The position numbers and the translations under genes are program-made. The notes below the pieces were generated by a model. The model was not told the origin of the DNA, made no database searches, and was given only the letters and a program-made list of their open reading frames with translations. Shown here piece after piece: positions 11,601 to 22,974 of a DNA stretch of 64,000 bases (positions are counted from its first letter, which is position 1; each line of letters starts with the position of its first letter). Origin of the DNA: Clytia hemisphaerica (taxonomy: Eukaryota; Cnidaria; Hydrozoa; Leptothecata; Clytiidae); contig CACVBU010000026.1 of the NCBI GenBank assembly GCA_902728285.1, forward strand, positions 1,426,001 to 1,490,000, given 5' to 3'.

Positions 11601-14600
11601 TTCTCAGTATAATTAGAGATATGTTAAAAAAACCTGATTATGACGTCATGATTGATGACGTCATAAATACAAAAAGTTGAATATCTCGAGAAATATAAAT
11701 CGAAACTTAAATTAAATAAACTTAAAATAATTAAATTTGGACCAGTGATAAAGTACATTGAGATGTTTCAAAAACTTTTGAAAGTATTTTCCAAAATTAA
11801 TGACGTCAGCAGAAATTGCAAGAATTCGATTTTTTGCGATAAAATGCTGACATCGGCAAATTTTCAAATTTTTAAAAAAAGATCCTCCTCCTCTTGATGA
11901 GTTCTATCATTGGTTCAAATTTCATAAAGCTTTGAGTATTAGTTCTTGAGATATTCAACTTTTTTAAATTATGAAATCATGTTTTCTTAAAAAAACTCAA
12001 ATTCTGCTGAGAAACAATTTAAGTTACACCAAATACGGTATTCTACATTCAAATACGCTTCCAAAAATGTATAGTTTGTTATGGTTTAGGGACTGGAACT
12101 GGGGCGGAAAAATTGATGCAATTCTGGGACATGCATTAAGTTACCCGAGTAAACCTGCCAGTGAGTGGCGGTGCCTTTTGATCATTCTTGTCATGTGTTA
12201 GCTACCAGAAAATTAGATATAGATATGGTTTCAGTAAACAAAATTTTATCCTCTAGGCTTTTTGTCGCACATTATCACGCATTATCTCACAGTGGAAACC
12301 TACCTTTACCGTCTTATTTTTTTCTTTTTAAGCTCAAAAACAAAACTTATTTGTGTACTTTGTTTGGTTTGCTGATTTTCTTTGTAGGTATGGATTGTTA
12401 TTTAGTTTCAAAAGACTAAAATAATAATAAAAGGTTTCTAAGGCTTGAACCTTCAAATTAGCAAATTCTTTTACTATTTAAGCTGTCCACTGGAAAAAAT
12501 AAGTTCATTGCAAATCTTTTTGTTACAAAAAAGCGCTTTCATTCTACATTGTTTATTATTTTTTACTTTGTCTATTTTTTTTCATTGGACACTCAGCTTT
12601 AGTAACTTAAAAGATTATCAAAAAAGACTAATATTTAAAAAATTGGGTTGCTTATGAAAACGATTTACTGGATTACTCATTTTTTTATTTTGGCCTAATC
12701 ATAGACTTTCTGAAACTCTTATACTTTGCAGCCTAATGATTGCTGTGTACTTTTTGGCTTGACTCTTTTTAGTTGAATAATGACTGAAATTAAACAGATG
12801 AAAATTGAGTTGCTAGGGCCCAATTTCTTTATGGCTTATCTAAACATAGGATCATGGCACACCAAACGAAAGATCTTTTTACGCCCTTTTTGGGGGTCTA
12901 AGTCAATACTGCCTTTTTTCCGCGGGATTTCCTAATATGACGTAATTAAAGATTGTAACCAAAAAAGTAATATTAAAAAAAAAAATACAAATTTGGAGAC
13001 TGTCAGCAGTGTTTTTGACTATGAAAACTGTTTTAATTTGGAAATGTTGGATTAAATGATGACAGTTTTAGCTCTTTAATGTCATTCTTCTCGACTAAGG
13101 AAGCTTGGGCTAGGTGAAAACAAAGACTTGATTTTCAAACTCAACGTTTCCCATGAACTTAGTTTGACACCGAAAAGGACAAACAATGGAGCGAAGGCAT
13201 ATTCAATGATGTATCTATTCAAAGATCCAAGTGTTAAAGAAATTGAAAGCCTGGAGGCTGGTTTAACAATTGTGTGTGGTGAATTATTGAAGGTCTGGGA
13301 CGCTCCCTCCACCCTCTGGATGATTTACATTCATGAGGAGAAATTGTGCACAACTTACGGCTATGTCCAAGTCCAAGTGGATTCTTGTATCACTACAGAA
13401 CAACTTTAAATTAACTTATAACTGACAGATGCAGTGAGGAAAATATACTAGGATGATCTATTACATTGAAAATGTGGTTTTTGTTGTGAAACACATTAAA
13501 ATTGACTTAAATCAATGTTGACGTGGAGTTTGGCGCAAAATTTTTAGCATTTGCGTGCATCACGTGAAAGTGATAATTTGGAATTTCTGGACTATTTTGG
13601 TATTTCAAAGCCCTTTCTTAAGTATATAAATAAAGTAGTGCTTTATTCCATTTTAGTCAAACACAGAAAGAATTTTGTAAAACGGTCGATTTATTACAGA
13701 GAAATTGAGATATATATCTACTTCTAACTTTACGGATCATTTTCTCAAAAAAGGTTTCAGGGGGTTTTCGCACACCTTGGCAACGTTTTCTCAGGATTGG
13801 AAAGAGCTATGATCATGAAATTTTCAGGAGTAGCTCCATTTATAGTTTGCTATGGAATTAATGGAGTAGATTTTTGAAAAAATCACTTTTCAATTTTAAA
13901 ACTCGAAAAAACTTAAATTTTCTATTTTTTAGGTTTCAGACCCCCTGGGATGAAATTTTGAAAATTTTTCCATTCGTTCCACAGCTTATCCTAATACTAG
14001 CAACCTCCAAAAAAATTTTTGGAATAGCTTTTATAGTATGTCTATGGCATATATATATTTTTTTATTCATCACGCTAGGTACAAGAGGAATCTATCGGCT
14101 GCAGAATATGAAGCCAATTTGAAAAAGATCTACACAGTTCGTACAGTGCAGGTTTGTTTTTTTGTTTTTTAAAGTATTTTTCTAATAAAAATTATATATC
14201 GACCACTCACTATCAACAAGCTCTGTCTACAGGACCTTAAAACCCTGAAAACTAGACTTTTCCAGGAAGAAATTTGAAACCTTGAGAAATTGAAATTGAC
14301 GTTGAAAAGTATTTTGATAGCATGCTAGCCAAGCCATATTGGCGTCAATTCAGGAATCACGAGGGAAATATAATTGAAGTTAAATTTCTGATATTCGTTA
14401 CGTTGATCTTTTATAGCTAGATTGACTAAATTATATAATCTTTATCTACAGGGCTTTTGGAGTGTTTATAATAATATTCCACCAACGGGGAAGATCGGAC
14501 TTGCTAGTTATCATCTAATGAGAGATGATCGAAGACCTCTATGGTGAGTTTGTATCTTTTTGCTTGCCCCCCTCCATAATGACGAGGGTTTACATGATTT

Positions 14601-17600
14601 GGAGATATCATCTTTCCTTTCATAACTCCATTATACTGTCAAGTGTGCTACCTTTTAATTAATTATTAATTGAATGATGCATTTTGTGGAAAATATATTT
14701 TATGGGTTGGCCTAAACCTGCAAGGTGCGACAAAACTATGTGAAGCTTTTATAAGAGTTTTCAGAAGAAACTATCAATGACCACCTTTTATAATATTTTC
14801 TGTTTATATAAATTTTGAGGTATCAAATTACGACATTATTCAATTATAAGCAGTTTACATCATAATTATGTCCATGTGGTGTGGACACACGAAACCCTCT
14901 ATTAAAATGATTCAAAAACCACACACCTTCCCTGTTCTCGAGACTTTTTAACAACAAAACTTTTGAGTAGAGCTAACCTCAAACTGCTTTTTTTCATAAA
15001 AAAAATTGGAATCATTTTCCAGTAATTCTAACACTTCATTTTCTAACTTTTCCCAATATTATGTTTAGTCAGGGTCAGCTTTGTCAATTAACTTAGGAAT
15101 GCTCCAAGTACACAACTCAGATTACTGTATAAAATAGTTTTACAGCTTAAGGGCTACATACACTACACAATATATTGTCAAGCAATATATTGAAAAGATG
15201 TTCACAATATATTGTCATCTCGTTTTGAAATATTTCTAAAATATTATAAATGTTTACAGAAAGAAAATTCCTTTTGATAATAGAGTACTGTACCAGTTGT
15301 TTACTTAGTATATTACGATCCGCAAGCCATATCGTTGAATAATGTTCGTCAATATATTGTGTAGTCTAAGTAGCCCTGACAATCAAACTCTTAAAGTTCA
15401 AACATTTTCAGGTTCATTCACATTCTTAATATGCTACATCACAAAATTAAAGACGAATTCTTTTTTATGATATAGATAGGATTTTTTTAAATTTGTGTCC
15501 CCCCTTCTTTCCCGGGTTGGTACTAACATTTCAAACGTGTTGTTTAGTGACGTGGTTGAATACCCTAAAAAATAAAGAATCCTTTACAAACTAAACAAAA
15601 AGGCGGTATCCAGGATAAAATTTAAGAAAATTTTAAAAGTACGTTATTACTAAAATTATTGATTTCATAATTTTTTGAATTTTTATCATAATTTTTCGTA
15701 ATTTTTCAAAAAGAAAATTCCAATTTTTCTCATTTAGAGAAACTTTCCTAAGTTCACTTATTCCTGCATACAGTCAAATGTCTTTAATGTTTGCTGAATT
15801 CATAAAGCACTGTGTAAATTTCTTTAATGCTTTTTTTCTAGGGAAGATGAAGCAAATATCAAAGGTGGCTACTGGAAAATGAGATGTCCGAAAAATAAAA
15901 CTGTAAGACTTTCATACTCAATTTGTTGTTTAGATTAGGACACTTTATTAAAAACCATTTTCATGGACAAGCCAAATATCGCAATGGTCTGTGGGTGGTA
16001 AGTTTTGATATCTGGTAGAATTACATAGGGATATGCAAAAATAATATGTCAAAAATAACTGTATATAATTCTAAGGGGTAACTTTTCAAATTCTTCAACA
16101 ATTTAGAATTCCGGAGGGGTTTAAACCTAAACTTGTCTAGAATTCCTGAGGTCAACGACATTTTCAGAAAAAGGGTAGGACCTCCTCAACAGGGGTTCTA
16201 CAGATTTCTTTCTGGAAAAGCCCAATATTTGAAGGAAAAATATTAATTTGAATATTATCTCTATGAATTTCTTTTGATTTAAACATCCACTTATTCGAAT
16301 GTTTCAGTGATAGGATCAATTTAATTGTATAACCAATCACCTGTATACGTTTAGGTTAGCTCTGAAAAACCCTTAAGATTTCCTATCTTCCTTTAATTTT
16401 TTCTTGTTTGCTTTCCTTTCCAGCCACTAGTATGGAAAGAATTACTTTTAGCATTAATCGGTGAACAATTTAAAGACCTAATCTCTGAAGGTATGCTTTT
16501 ATTACGAGATAATACCCCTATCTGGAAGATGATTCAATGATTCCTAAACCAATAGGTGGCTTTGATTTAATGTTTAACTGTTTTAACCGGTTTTGTTTAC
16601 AAGAAATAGTTAATAAAAAGTTATGACAGTGACACACCAAGGCTTTTGAATGGCTCTACTGGCAATAACTATAAATTTTGTATTGGATTTTTAGCTGATA
16701 TGATTGTAGGCGCAAGCGTCAGCATACGGGATCGAGATGATATTTTACAAATTTGGAACAATCGAAGTGTCGAAGCAAGTGATGCTAAGGTGAGACTAAA
16801 ATTGATTTACAATGTTTATATAGACAATTGTCGATGTATCGGCTGATTCTATCATTCTTAAAATCAACTTACTTAGGCAAAATCCTACTTCAATACAATG
16901 CAGCATGAAATAGTGATAGTTACAAGAAAACTTTAAATTTTTTGTTTATGGTCCGTTTCTCATTTGGATTTCTTTAGCCAAAAAGTATCATCAACTTTTC
17001 GATTCCTAATCCAAAGAAGCCAACCTTCGCAATTCTTTGAATCTAAGAGGAGGGTCGATTAGGTGATGGCAAAGCAACACATTAAAACTTAACCATAAAT
17101 ATCTAATTTATTGTTTTAGGTCATAAAGAAATTAGGAGAACTTGTGCCAGGTTTAGATGTATCAGGAGCATTTTACAAAGGTAAGATCTTGTTCAAATAA
17201 TGTACCAGATATCTAAAACGGTGAAACGTGTATTTTGTGAAGCGAAACTTTCTAAAGATGTATGTCCAGAGACTTCTTCCTGGTTTTACAAGTAACCAAT
17301 AATTTTACTTCATAGGAAAATCGACTTTGATATTATCCAATTTCAAGTTCAGTAGAAAAACTTCACTTTAAACCACCTTCACTAGATTCTTTTGAGCTGG
17401 GAATAGTAGAGTTTCTATCCTCATCGGGAAAAAGTTTCACCTAGGCTGCGAGACAGGGTTGTATAGAATAGAATGACAAAACACTTTTTCACATATTACT
17501 TGCTCTTCTTAAATTGATTGCTCTTTTTTCAGCTCATCAAGCGCACGAAAACTTTGAATCCGGAGGCTCAAGAAAATCTTCAGCTCAAACAGGCACATCA

Positions 17601-17639
17601 CCATTCAATTTCAGACACAGTCCTATACATTCTCGGTGA
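5648..17639 (+). CDS. EIF4E3: Eukaryotic translation initiation factor 4E type 3 (class III cap-binding protein)
   Basis: Eight exons join in frame to a 249-residue protein: 5648-5841, 14079-14151, 14452-14543, 15842-15902, 16424-16490, 16695-16789, 17120-17180 and 17533-17639. All introns are GT-AG. The protein aligns along its length with eIF4E3: TPWTFWYDR (residues 58-65), [50 protein letters not shown], the [16 protein letters not shown] region, and an AFYK...ENFESGG tail. Cap-binding positions seen are Trp59 (equivalent to human eIF4E Trp43) and Trp120/Glu121 (Trp102/Glu103). The Trp56 position is Tyr75, as allowed in class III, where it is Cys or Tyr. Dorsal-surface Trp92 (Trp73), used for binding 4E-BP/eIF4G, is kept. 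Human eIF4E3 is 224 residues; the extra length lies in the N-terminal extension and a Ser-rich tail. It binds the mRNA 5' cap in the cytoplasm; class III members are linked to translation control. Intron 1 is 8.2 kb and full of transposons. Confidence 0.92.
6004..7797. mobile_element. 1.8-kb non-autonomous inverted-repeat element in eIF4E3 intron 1
   Basis: The ends are inverted copies of about 35 bp, beginning TACGACCCTCGACATGGCCC and containing the palindrome GGCCCGAGAATTCTCGGGCC (6019-6038 and 7763-7782). Inside the right end, CATGGCCCGAA recurs several times. The flanks read GTCGGG and GTCAGG, a possible imperfect target duplication. No transposase frame is seen. A second element (6290-6883) has inserted into it. 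Confidence 0.65.
6290..6883. mobile_element. Foldback element built from GTCTCCTAAT/ATTAGGAGAC modules, nested
   Basis: The termini are CAGTCAGGAACAGTCGCC and its reverse complement, followed inward by repeated palindromic modules such as GTCTCCTAATTAGGAGAC. The element is flanked by CCAAA on both sides (6285-6289 and 6884-6888), a 5-bp direct repeat. Termini CAG...CTG with a 5-bp duplication fit the hAT5 type. It lies inside the older element at 6004-7797, giving an order of insertion. Confidence 0.7.
7837..8605. mobile_element. TACCGTAAGTTGG-family MITE, copy 1
   Basis: The left end reads TACCGTAAGTTGGTCTAAT, then a CTTGACATACGTCTT-like stretch. The right end is its inverted, diverged copy ending CTACGGTA. 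The same termini occur in copies at 22975-23199, 23911-24121 and 24154-24752. The interior here is longer (about 650 bp) and non-coding. It lies in eIF4E3 intron 1. Confidence 0.6.
8725..8929. mobile_element. 205-bp MITE with about 43-bp terminal inverted repeats
   Basis: The left arm begins TACCTTATTGTATACATGAA and continues to about 8767. The right arm (8887-8929) is its reverse complement with few mismatches, ending TAATAAGGTA. Terminal TA dinucleotides suggest TA target duplication as in Tc1/mariner elements. Non-coding. Confidence 0.7.
9240..9370. repeat. TGACGTCA-bearing dispersed repeat (fragment)
   Basis: TGACGTCA is at 9278-9285, followed by TTGAATATCTCGAGAAG and a CACTTCAAATTTTCACCAAA-like stretch. 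The order matches 1576-1650 and 11641-11700. It is a fragment of the family whose complete copy is at 11463-12152. Confidence 0.5.
9620..10010 (+). pseudogene. Unrecognised acidic coding-like fragment in eIF4E3 intron 1
   Basis: An open frame without a good ATG runs from a possible splice acceptor (CTCTTCATAG, ending about 9619) to a TGA at 10008-10010. It opens with an acidic run (roughly 9650-9720, rich in Glu and Asp), then a Trp-containing part including [14 protein letters not shown] and an N-rich tail. Composition and codon order look like real protein. The second half (about 9855-10110) has a decayed copy at 11198-11440, which shows that at least this part is repetitive. It could be a gene carried by a transposon, a retrocopy fragment, or an exon of an unknown gene. 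The family is not recognised. Confidence 0.35.
11198..11440 (+). repeat. Decayed copy of the sequence at 9855-10110
   Basis: Phrases such as TCAGATCTAACAAAATTAAT, CTGTCATCATT, TTCCAACAACTTCCAT and GGTTGAAAAACTTT occur in the same order and orientation as at 9855-10110. The frame is broken here. This marks a duplicated, probably transposon-borne, segment. Confidence 0.55.
11463..12152. mobile_element. 690-bp foldback element with about 145-bp arms, carries TGACGTCA sites
   Basis: The left arm (11463-11607) begins TTACTCGGGTAACTTAATGC. The right arm (12008-12152) is its reverse complement with few changes, including the shared phrase AAACTATACATTTTTGGAAG. The core holds three TGACGTCA octamers (11641-11648, 11656-11663, 11801-11808). 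No coding frame explains it. This is the most complete copy of a family seen also near 1310-1705 and 9240-9370. It lies within eIF4E3 intron 1. Confidence 0.7.
13085..13409 (+). other. Unrecognised open frame in eIF4E3 intron 1
   Basis: A frame of about 100 codons ends with TAA at 13407-13409. It contains [19 protein letters not shown] and [19 protein letters not shown]. No ATG begins it (the first in-frame ATGs are internal), and no clear splice acceptor precedes it. The amino-acid mix is protein-like rather than random AT-rich translation. It may be a fragment of a mobile-element gene. No family is recognised. Confidence 0.25.
15147..15376. mobile_element. 230-bp MITE in eIF4E3 intron 3
   Basis: The left end contains GGGCTACATACACTACACAA and the right end is the inverted match TTGTGTAGTCTAAGTAGCCC. 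The sequence CAATATATTG recurs four times inside. Non-coding, with no open frame for a transposase. Confidence 0.6.
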
Positions 17640-18006
17640 CAGCTTAATATTGTACATAGTAGCTCCCCTCTTATATTCACAAATTGTCATTGGTTTACGC
17701 GCCACTTTTTGCCAATAGTTGTAGATCTCTTGGTTGAGCATTTTTATGGTAGATTCTTTTTGGTATGACTATATGACCAGGCTGGTTGTTTTAGGTTTGG
17801 TGCATGATGCATTTGGTTGATAAATCTTAGCGGATTACACTCGTTTTTGTTCAATTCATCCAAAATTGACAATGTTTTGAAAATACTTTCGTAGGCATAT
17901 GATCAAGCATAATTTTATCTTGGTAAGCATAATGAGCCTCAGTCCGAGTTTCCCGTGTGCTTATTAAGCAAAACGTGTGTATTATAGTGATGCTAACAAA
18001 AGACTT

Positions 18007-18012
18007 AATAAA
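18007..18012 (+). promoter_or_regulatory. Possible eIF4E3 poly(A) signal
   Basis: AATAAA occurs 368 bp after the eIF4E3 stop codon in an AT-rich stretch. In this base composition such hexamers are common by chance, so support is weak. Confidence 0.2.
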
Positions 18013-18297
18013 ACAGTCAATTATTTCCTTAGCTGAAGAATGATTTCATTAGTTTCATAACTCATAAAAATCTGTTTTTTTCTTTCTTCGTGGTACACTC
18101 TTTTTATATTGTCACATGATGTCAATTCGATTCATAATTTTGGTTCTTATCTTTTGTTCTTCGATAAGATCAAAGTCTAATTATGAAATCTTTTAATTTT
18201 TTCACGTCACATTTAAAGGGGAAATTAATATTTTTTTTGCCCGTCAACTTTTCACTTTTTCCTCGTTTTTAGAAAATACTCCAAATTTAATATTAAT

Positions 18298-18421
18298 TGT
18301 CTAGTAACCAATCTCGTACCCGTTATTTATGTTACTTATGGGCAGAGAATACCTTGCGCTATCAGTAAGCATCAAAAAGCTGATCATAAGCAGGGAATGA
18401 GGTTGCTTAGTAACTTGTCTT
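18298..18421. repeat. Small inverted-repeat element downstream of eIF4E3
   Basis: TCTAGTAACCAATCTCGTACCC at the left is matched in inverted, diverged form by GGGAATGAGGTTGCTTAGTAAC at the right. The total is about 124 bp. It looks like an old MITE. Confidence 0.5.
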
Positions 18422-19304
18422 GTTTGGAGGTCTTTGGAATTACCTCTTTAGAATTTTCATTCCTAGATGTTTGTTTTGTTTATGTCTTTAAGGCACTCTT
18501 AAATTTTAGTATTTTTTTTGAGTTTCATTTTTTGTATTATTAGAAAAAGCATTTTTCTATTTTGATAGTCATCTTGATAAAACAAACTAGACCTGAAAAT
18601 ACGATGTTTTCCCATAACCTTGAGAAGGGTCGTGGCAAAGTATTCTTGTTTAAAATACACTGTAAGGTAATGAACTTTGCCATGAATCTTTTGTAAATTC
18701 TTAGCTGTTTTCATCGACAGACGGCGGGGAGTTGTAATTTTCATGTTTTATGCTAGGTAGGCTCCCCACAAACAATTCAAAACATAACTTGTTTTGGTTT
18801 GCACCATAGTCATAGCAAGAAATATTTTTTAAATGTATTTTTTTCTCTAATGTATTATAGTGAATTTGACTTTTTATTATTTTTTGCTTACTGTTTTATT
18901 TTGTGACCTTTTTTTAGTCGTTTGTTTTTAAAACTGCTTGAATCTCACCCCTTTTGCATTAGTGTACGGTATAGGTAGGTATGTTCCTTCTGAGGTATTC
19001 TTTCTTTATTGTTTAATCAAAAAAAAAAAATTGTGTCATTTTTTAATTGCAAAATTGTGCATCCTTTTTAAAAAAACTTGATTTTACCACGCAAAATAAA
19101 AATTCTTGAGTTTTTACATCTCAGACTGAAAAGTAAATATTTTTATTTGCTAGTGTTTTACATTTTCATTTGTATTTAGTTTTTTTAGATTTTCAGAAAC
19201 ATTTTTTCTTACTTGTGCGTTTTCAGTTTTGTTAATCTTCTTTTGTGTTTTTTTTTATCGTTAAGTTGTTTTCCCGTTTAGTTTTTTCCGTTAATTCATT
19301 TTTA

Positions 19305-19395
19305 TTCCAACCCCCCCGCTTATTAAGTTTTGAGATTTTCTCCAACCCCCCCCCCCCGCTTATTCCAACCGCCCCCCTCCCCCCCCCGGCTATTA
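19305..19395. repeat. C-rich low-complexity repeat
   Basis: The phrase CCAACCCCCCCGCTTATT recurs two to three times with variable C runs of 7 to 13. It is a low-complexity tract and the exact run lengths may be unreliable in assembly. Confidence 0.6.
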
Positions 19396-20497
19396 GGTAC
19401 CCGAGAGTATTTATTTACTTAGCTGCTAAGTTTGGATTTTTCAAGGATGTAGCTTCACTTGTTTTCTTATTCTCAGCCTGGACCATTTTCAGCTTCACGT
19501 TCCTTATAAACGTGTTTCTTATAAAAAAAACGTGTATCAGTGCTCAAAATTTACTAGAATCAATATTATGAAAAATAAAATACTTTTAAATCAATAAGGC
19601 TTAATCAATTTTACCATAATAATTTAAAGTGGTTTTTGGTTAACGACATACGATATCCCCATAGCAACGGCTGAACTGGGGGCTGTTGATTTCGTTGGAT
19701 TTCTTTTTGGCTTTGTGTAAGTTTCTTTGAATAGTATTGGCCTAATAGTTAGTTGGATATTGATTACCAACACTGTTTTTCATGGACATAAGTACTAAAT
19801 TTCTGAGTTTCTTTATTTTACTTTATTTCTTTTCAATATTTGGGTATTGTATAAATTTTTTAAAACTAAATGTAATGCTAAATTTTTACTTTATTGCTGT
19901 AGAAAAAAATAAATAAGTGTCTATGAAGACAGAAAAATGAACTTAACTTGATATTTTTTACGGTTTTATTACAGATCATCAGTATTTTGGTAGTCTAGCA
20001 AGCTAGACGACTAATTTATATATAGTAGAAATAAAGCAAAAAGTAATGAAGGGAACAATCGAACAATTATAGTTTATACAAACTAAATCCCGTATTATTA
20101 TTAGTAGTATTGGTATTATTAGTATTACACGCATTATAAACGACTCCAGTCTAGTATTTTGGGTATTTAATACCACACCTCTTTTTACCACGAACTATCC
20201 AGATATCGCATATTTAAAACAGAACACAATCTTTTAGACGCAGATTCCCGGTATCCTTAAGTTCGTTTGGCATAGGAAAGATACATATTTTTGATTCTGT
20301 TCCCCCGTAATATGGTATAAGTAGAATTTTTATGTCCAGTCCCTTGTAAAGTGATTCTTGTTTTCTTGCCTTTCAACGAAGACTTCAATTCTAATAGTAA
20401 TATATCAGAGCGCTATCATTTCTAGGAATAAGCTCACAAATAGAAGAAAAAATCCATGTTTAATGTTTAGTAGAATTCTAGAAAGGTACTTGGAACC

Positions 20498-20791
20498 ATT
20501 GAGTTTCAAGCCGAAGGCTAGAGGTCAATCTCTAACCTTTCTCAGGCAAGAAAAATTGAAGCCTTAAAATATGCGCCGTATTTTTGATGACGGATTGAAT
20601 CTAGCAATTCCTTTGTTTTCGAGTGATATATTTTTCAAAATGAAGCGGTAAATTTTAGTTTCAATCTGTCATTTGTGTAAAAACCAGGCGGGTCGCTCAA
20701 GGCCGCGCAACTTTGATAGGATTTGTTGGCTTCAAATCCTCAGAATCCTACCAAGGAGATTGACCTCTAGCCTTCGGCTTGAAACTCAATG
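20498..20791. mobile_element. 294-bp MITE with 36-bp terminal inverted repeats
   Basis: The left arm (20498-20533) contains CATTGAGTTTCAAGCCGAAG then GCTAGAGGTCAATCTC. The right arm (20755-20791) is its exact inverse. A related sequence with the same internal order lies at 49055-49235, and another with AAGCCCGAAGGGCTAGA ends lies at 47974-48272. Non-coding. Confidence 0.7.
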
Positions 20792-22431
20792 CTTGGAACC
20801 TCCTTATTCAGATTTATTGGCACTAAAAGAATTGCCTCACGAAAATTACTGCACTTTGGAAAATTTGACCGTTGGTATATGTGCATAGTTAACAGCTATC
20901 ACGGCGGTTCATGAAAAAAAATAGTGACAGTAGGGCAGTAGAGGGGGCCCCCCCAGTAGAGGTTGGAACAAACAATGTAAACACCTCCACCACTCGCTTA
21001 CTCTATATATTTTATACTCTAAAACAAGTTTTTTCGACTCTGACAAACTAGTAAATTCTATGTGGAAAATGATTTTATAAGTGAAATCAGGAGGATAGAT
21101 AAAAATTTCTTTCTTTATTCCTGCTCTAAAGGGATATAAGGCGAACTCTTTACGTAGCTATGGCCAGCTATGGCTAGAGTGAATACGAAGCGACGAAGTA
21201 ATCATGTTTAGAATCTACTCGGAGATTACCAATTCCCCCCGTTAAAACGAAAGTGAAAGTAATTTATCCCAGAATATATTATCGCGTCATGCATAATTAC
21301 ATTTCCTTTGTTTTTAAAATCGCATACTAATTACCCCCGAAAACTCTTTATCGAACGGGATTTTTTCAGGAGGTTCAAAACAGTGAAAATTTGTGTGTAC
21401 AGCTGAAGTAAATTTGGTAAATTTGATCGAATTATCGTAGTTTTCACTGTCAAACATTTAAACTTTATGTAAATTGTTCACATTGGTTTGTTGCTGAATC
21501 AATTTGATTTATATGATCATTTCAAATTGGCTTGACAAGGCATCCTTCACTCCAATAAAATTATAACTGGACACCCATACAGCGGAACAAAATGGAGATT
21601 TTCTGGGTGATTGTCTGTTAAGAATTGTGCTATTTCTCGGTCATGGCGGAGGTAAGCTTCACTTTTCTTAGCCAAAGTGTAATGAAAGAGGTTGTAATTT
21701 GGCTAAAACTTCCTCAATTATGGCTAATTTGACGGTATCAGCCACATAATTGGTGAAAAATTGGTCTTATTTTGTCATCTACCCCCCTGTTTTTCTCACA
21801 TTTCTGATTCGAACAAGGGCGCTCATAAATTCAGAATATCGTAACTTATTTTACAGACCAGATATTGGTAAACGGAATACAGTCCTCACTTTTTAATCCG
21901 CAGGCGATATAAGGAAGACCTTGAAGACCACATAGTTGCTGATTTGTTTGTAAGATATTCGGCTGGTCCTTAAAATTCATAGTTCAATTCATTGATTATT
22001 GTAGTTTTACCAAGAACTGCGATTTGTTGTTTATTTTGAAATTTATTTTTGATCTGCAAGCCCTTTCTGGTTTGTTCCAAAATCAAATTCAATTTATCCC
22101 TACAAATGGCAGAATTGTTTGCCTAAAAAAATCATCAACTCCCAAAATAGATACAGCCAGGTGACATTTTATAAGAAAGTTAGGGCAGCGTCTGCTGGTG
22201 GCCAAAAAGGGCACTTTTTCTAGTTTTTCCTAGTTCTTCTTGCCAAAATTTTAGCGAATTTCAGGAGGGGCATGAAAAATGGCCTGACAACTTTTTAGAA
22301 ACCTTTGGCAAGCTCAAGTAAAAGAAATTGTTTCAAACTATACAAGCTTGGGTGCAGGGGAGAATTCAGTATTTTACAGTAACCTACAGTACTTTATAAT
22401 ATTATTAAACTGTTTGAACCAAAATCTCAAT

Positions 22432-22974
22432 TACCGTAAGGCCGATGAAATTTACATATGAGTTTACCGTCGGCCGCCCGCATCTCTAAAAAAGCACCCG
22501 CATGAAAATTTCATTATCTTCAAAATTCCTAAAATTTTCATTATTTCTATATTTCTTTACAACTACAACCTCTATCGTTGTTAAAATCGTCTCTACGCAG
22601 GATTCCCTCTACGCATGACCTTTTTCCCAGAGTAAACACGGGTAAACAAAGAAGATTTTTTACAGAAAATGTGACCGCCCTCAATCCTACAACTACAGCG
22701 GGCGTCACGCCCATCTATCTGCCTAACCGCCCTGGCGGCCATTTTAGTTTTTTGCCAAATCTAGCGCCACTGTAGCAATCGATCTTTATTTTTCGTTCGC
22801 AAAACATGCGTAGGGTTGAAGCGAAGCAAAATTTTTTATTTTGAGAGATAATGGTAGCAGAAATGGTGGATAAGGTGCTGTTGGGAAAATAATGAATAAT
22901 GAATAATGAAATCATGCCGCATCTATTTTTGGGTAAGTTCACGACGGTAAACTCATATGTAAATTTCATCGGCC
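22432..22974. mobile_element. MITE with TACCGTAAGGCCGATG ends
   Basis: The left end reads TACCGTAAGGCCGATGAAAT, continuing to about 22474. The right end (about 22934-22974) is its inverse, but stops at CATCGGCC, where the next element begins. The last bases of this element and the first of its neighbour (22975) are missing or merged. The interior (about 450 bp) is non-coding. Confidence 0.65.
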
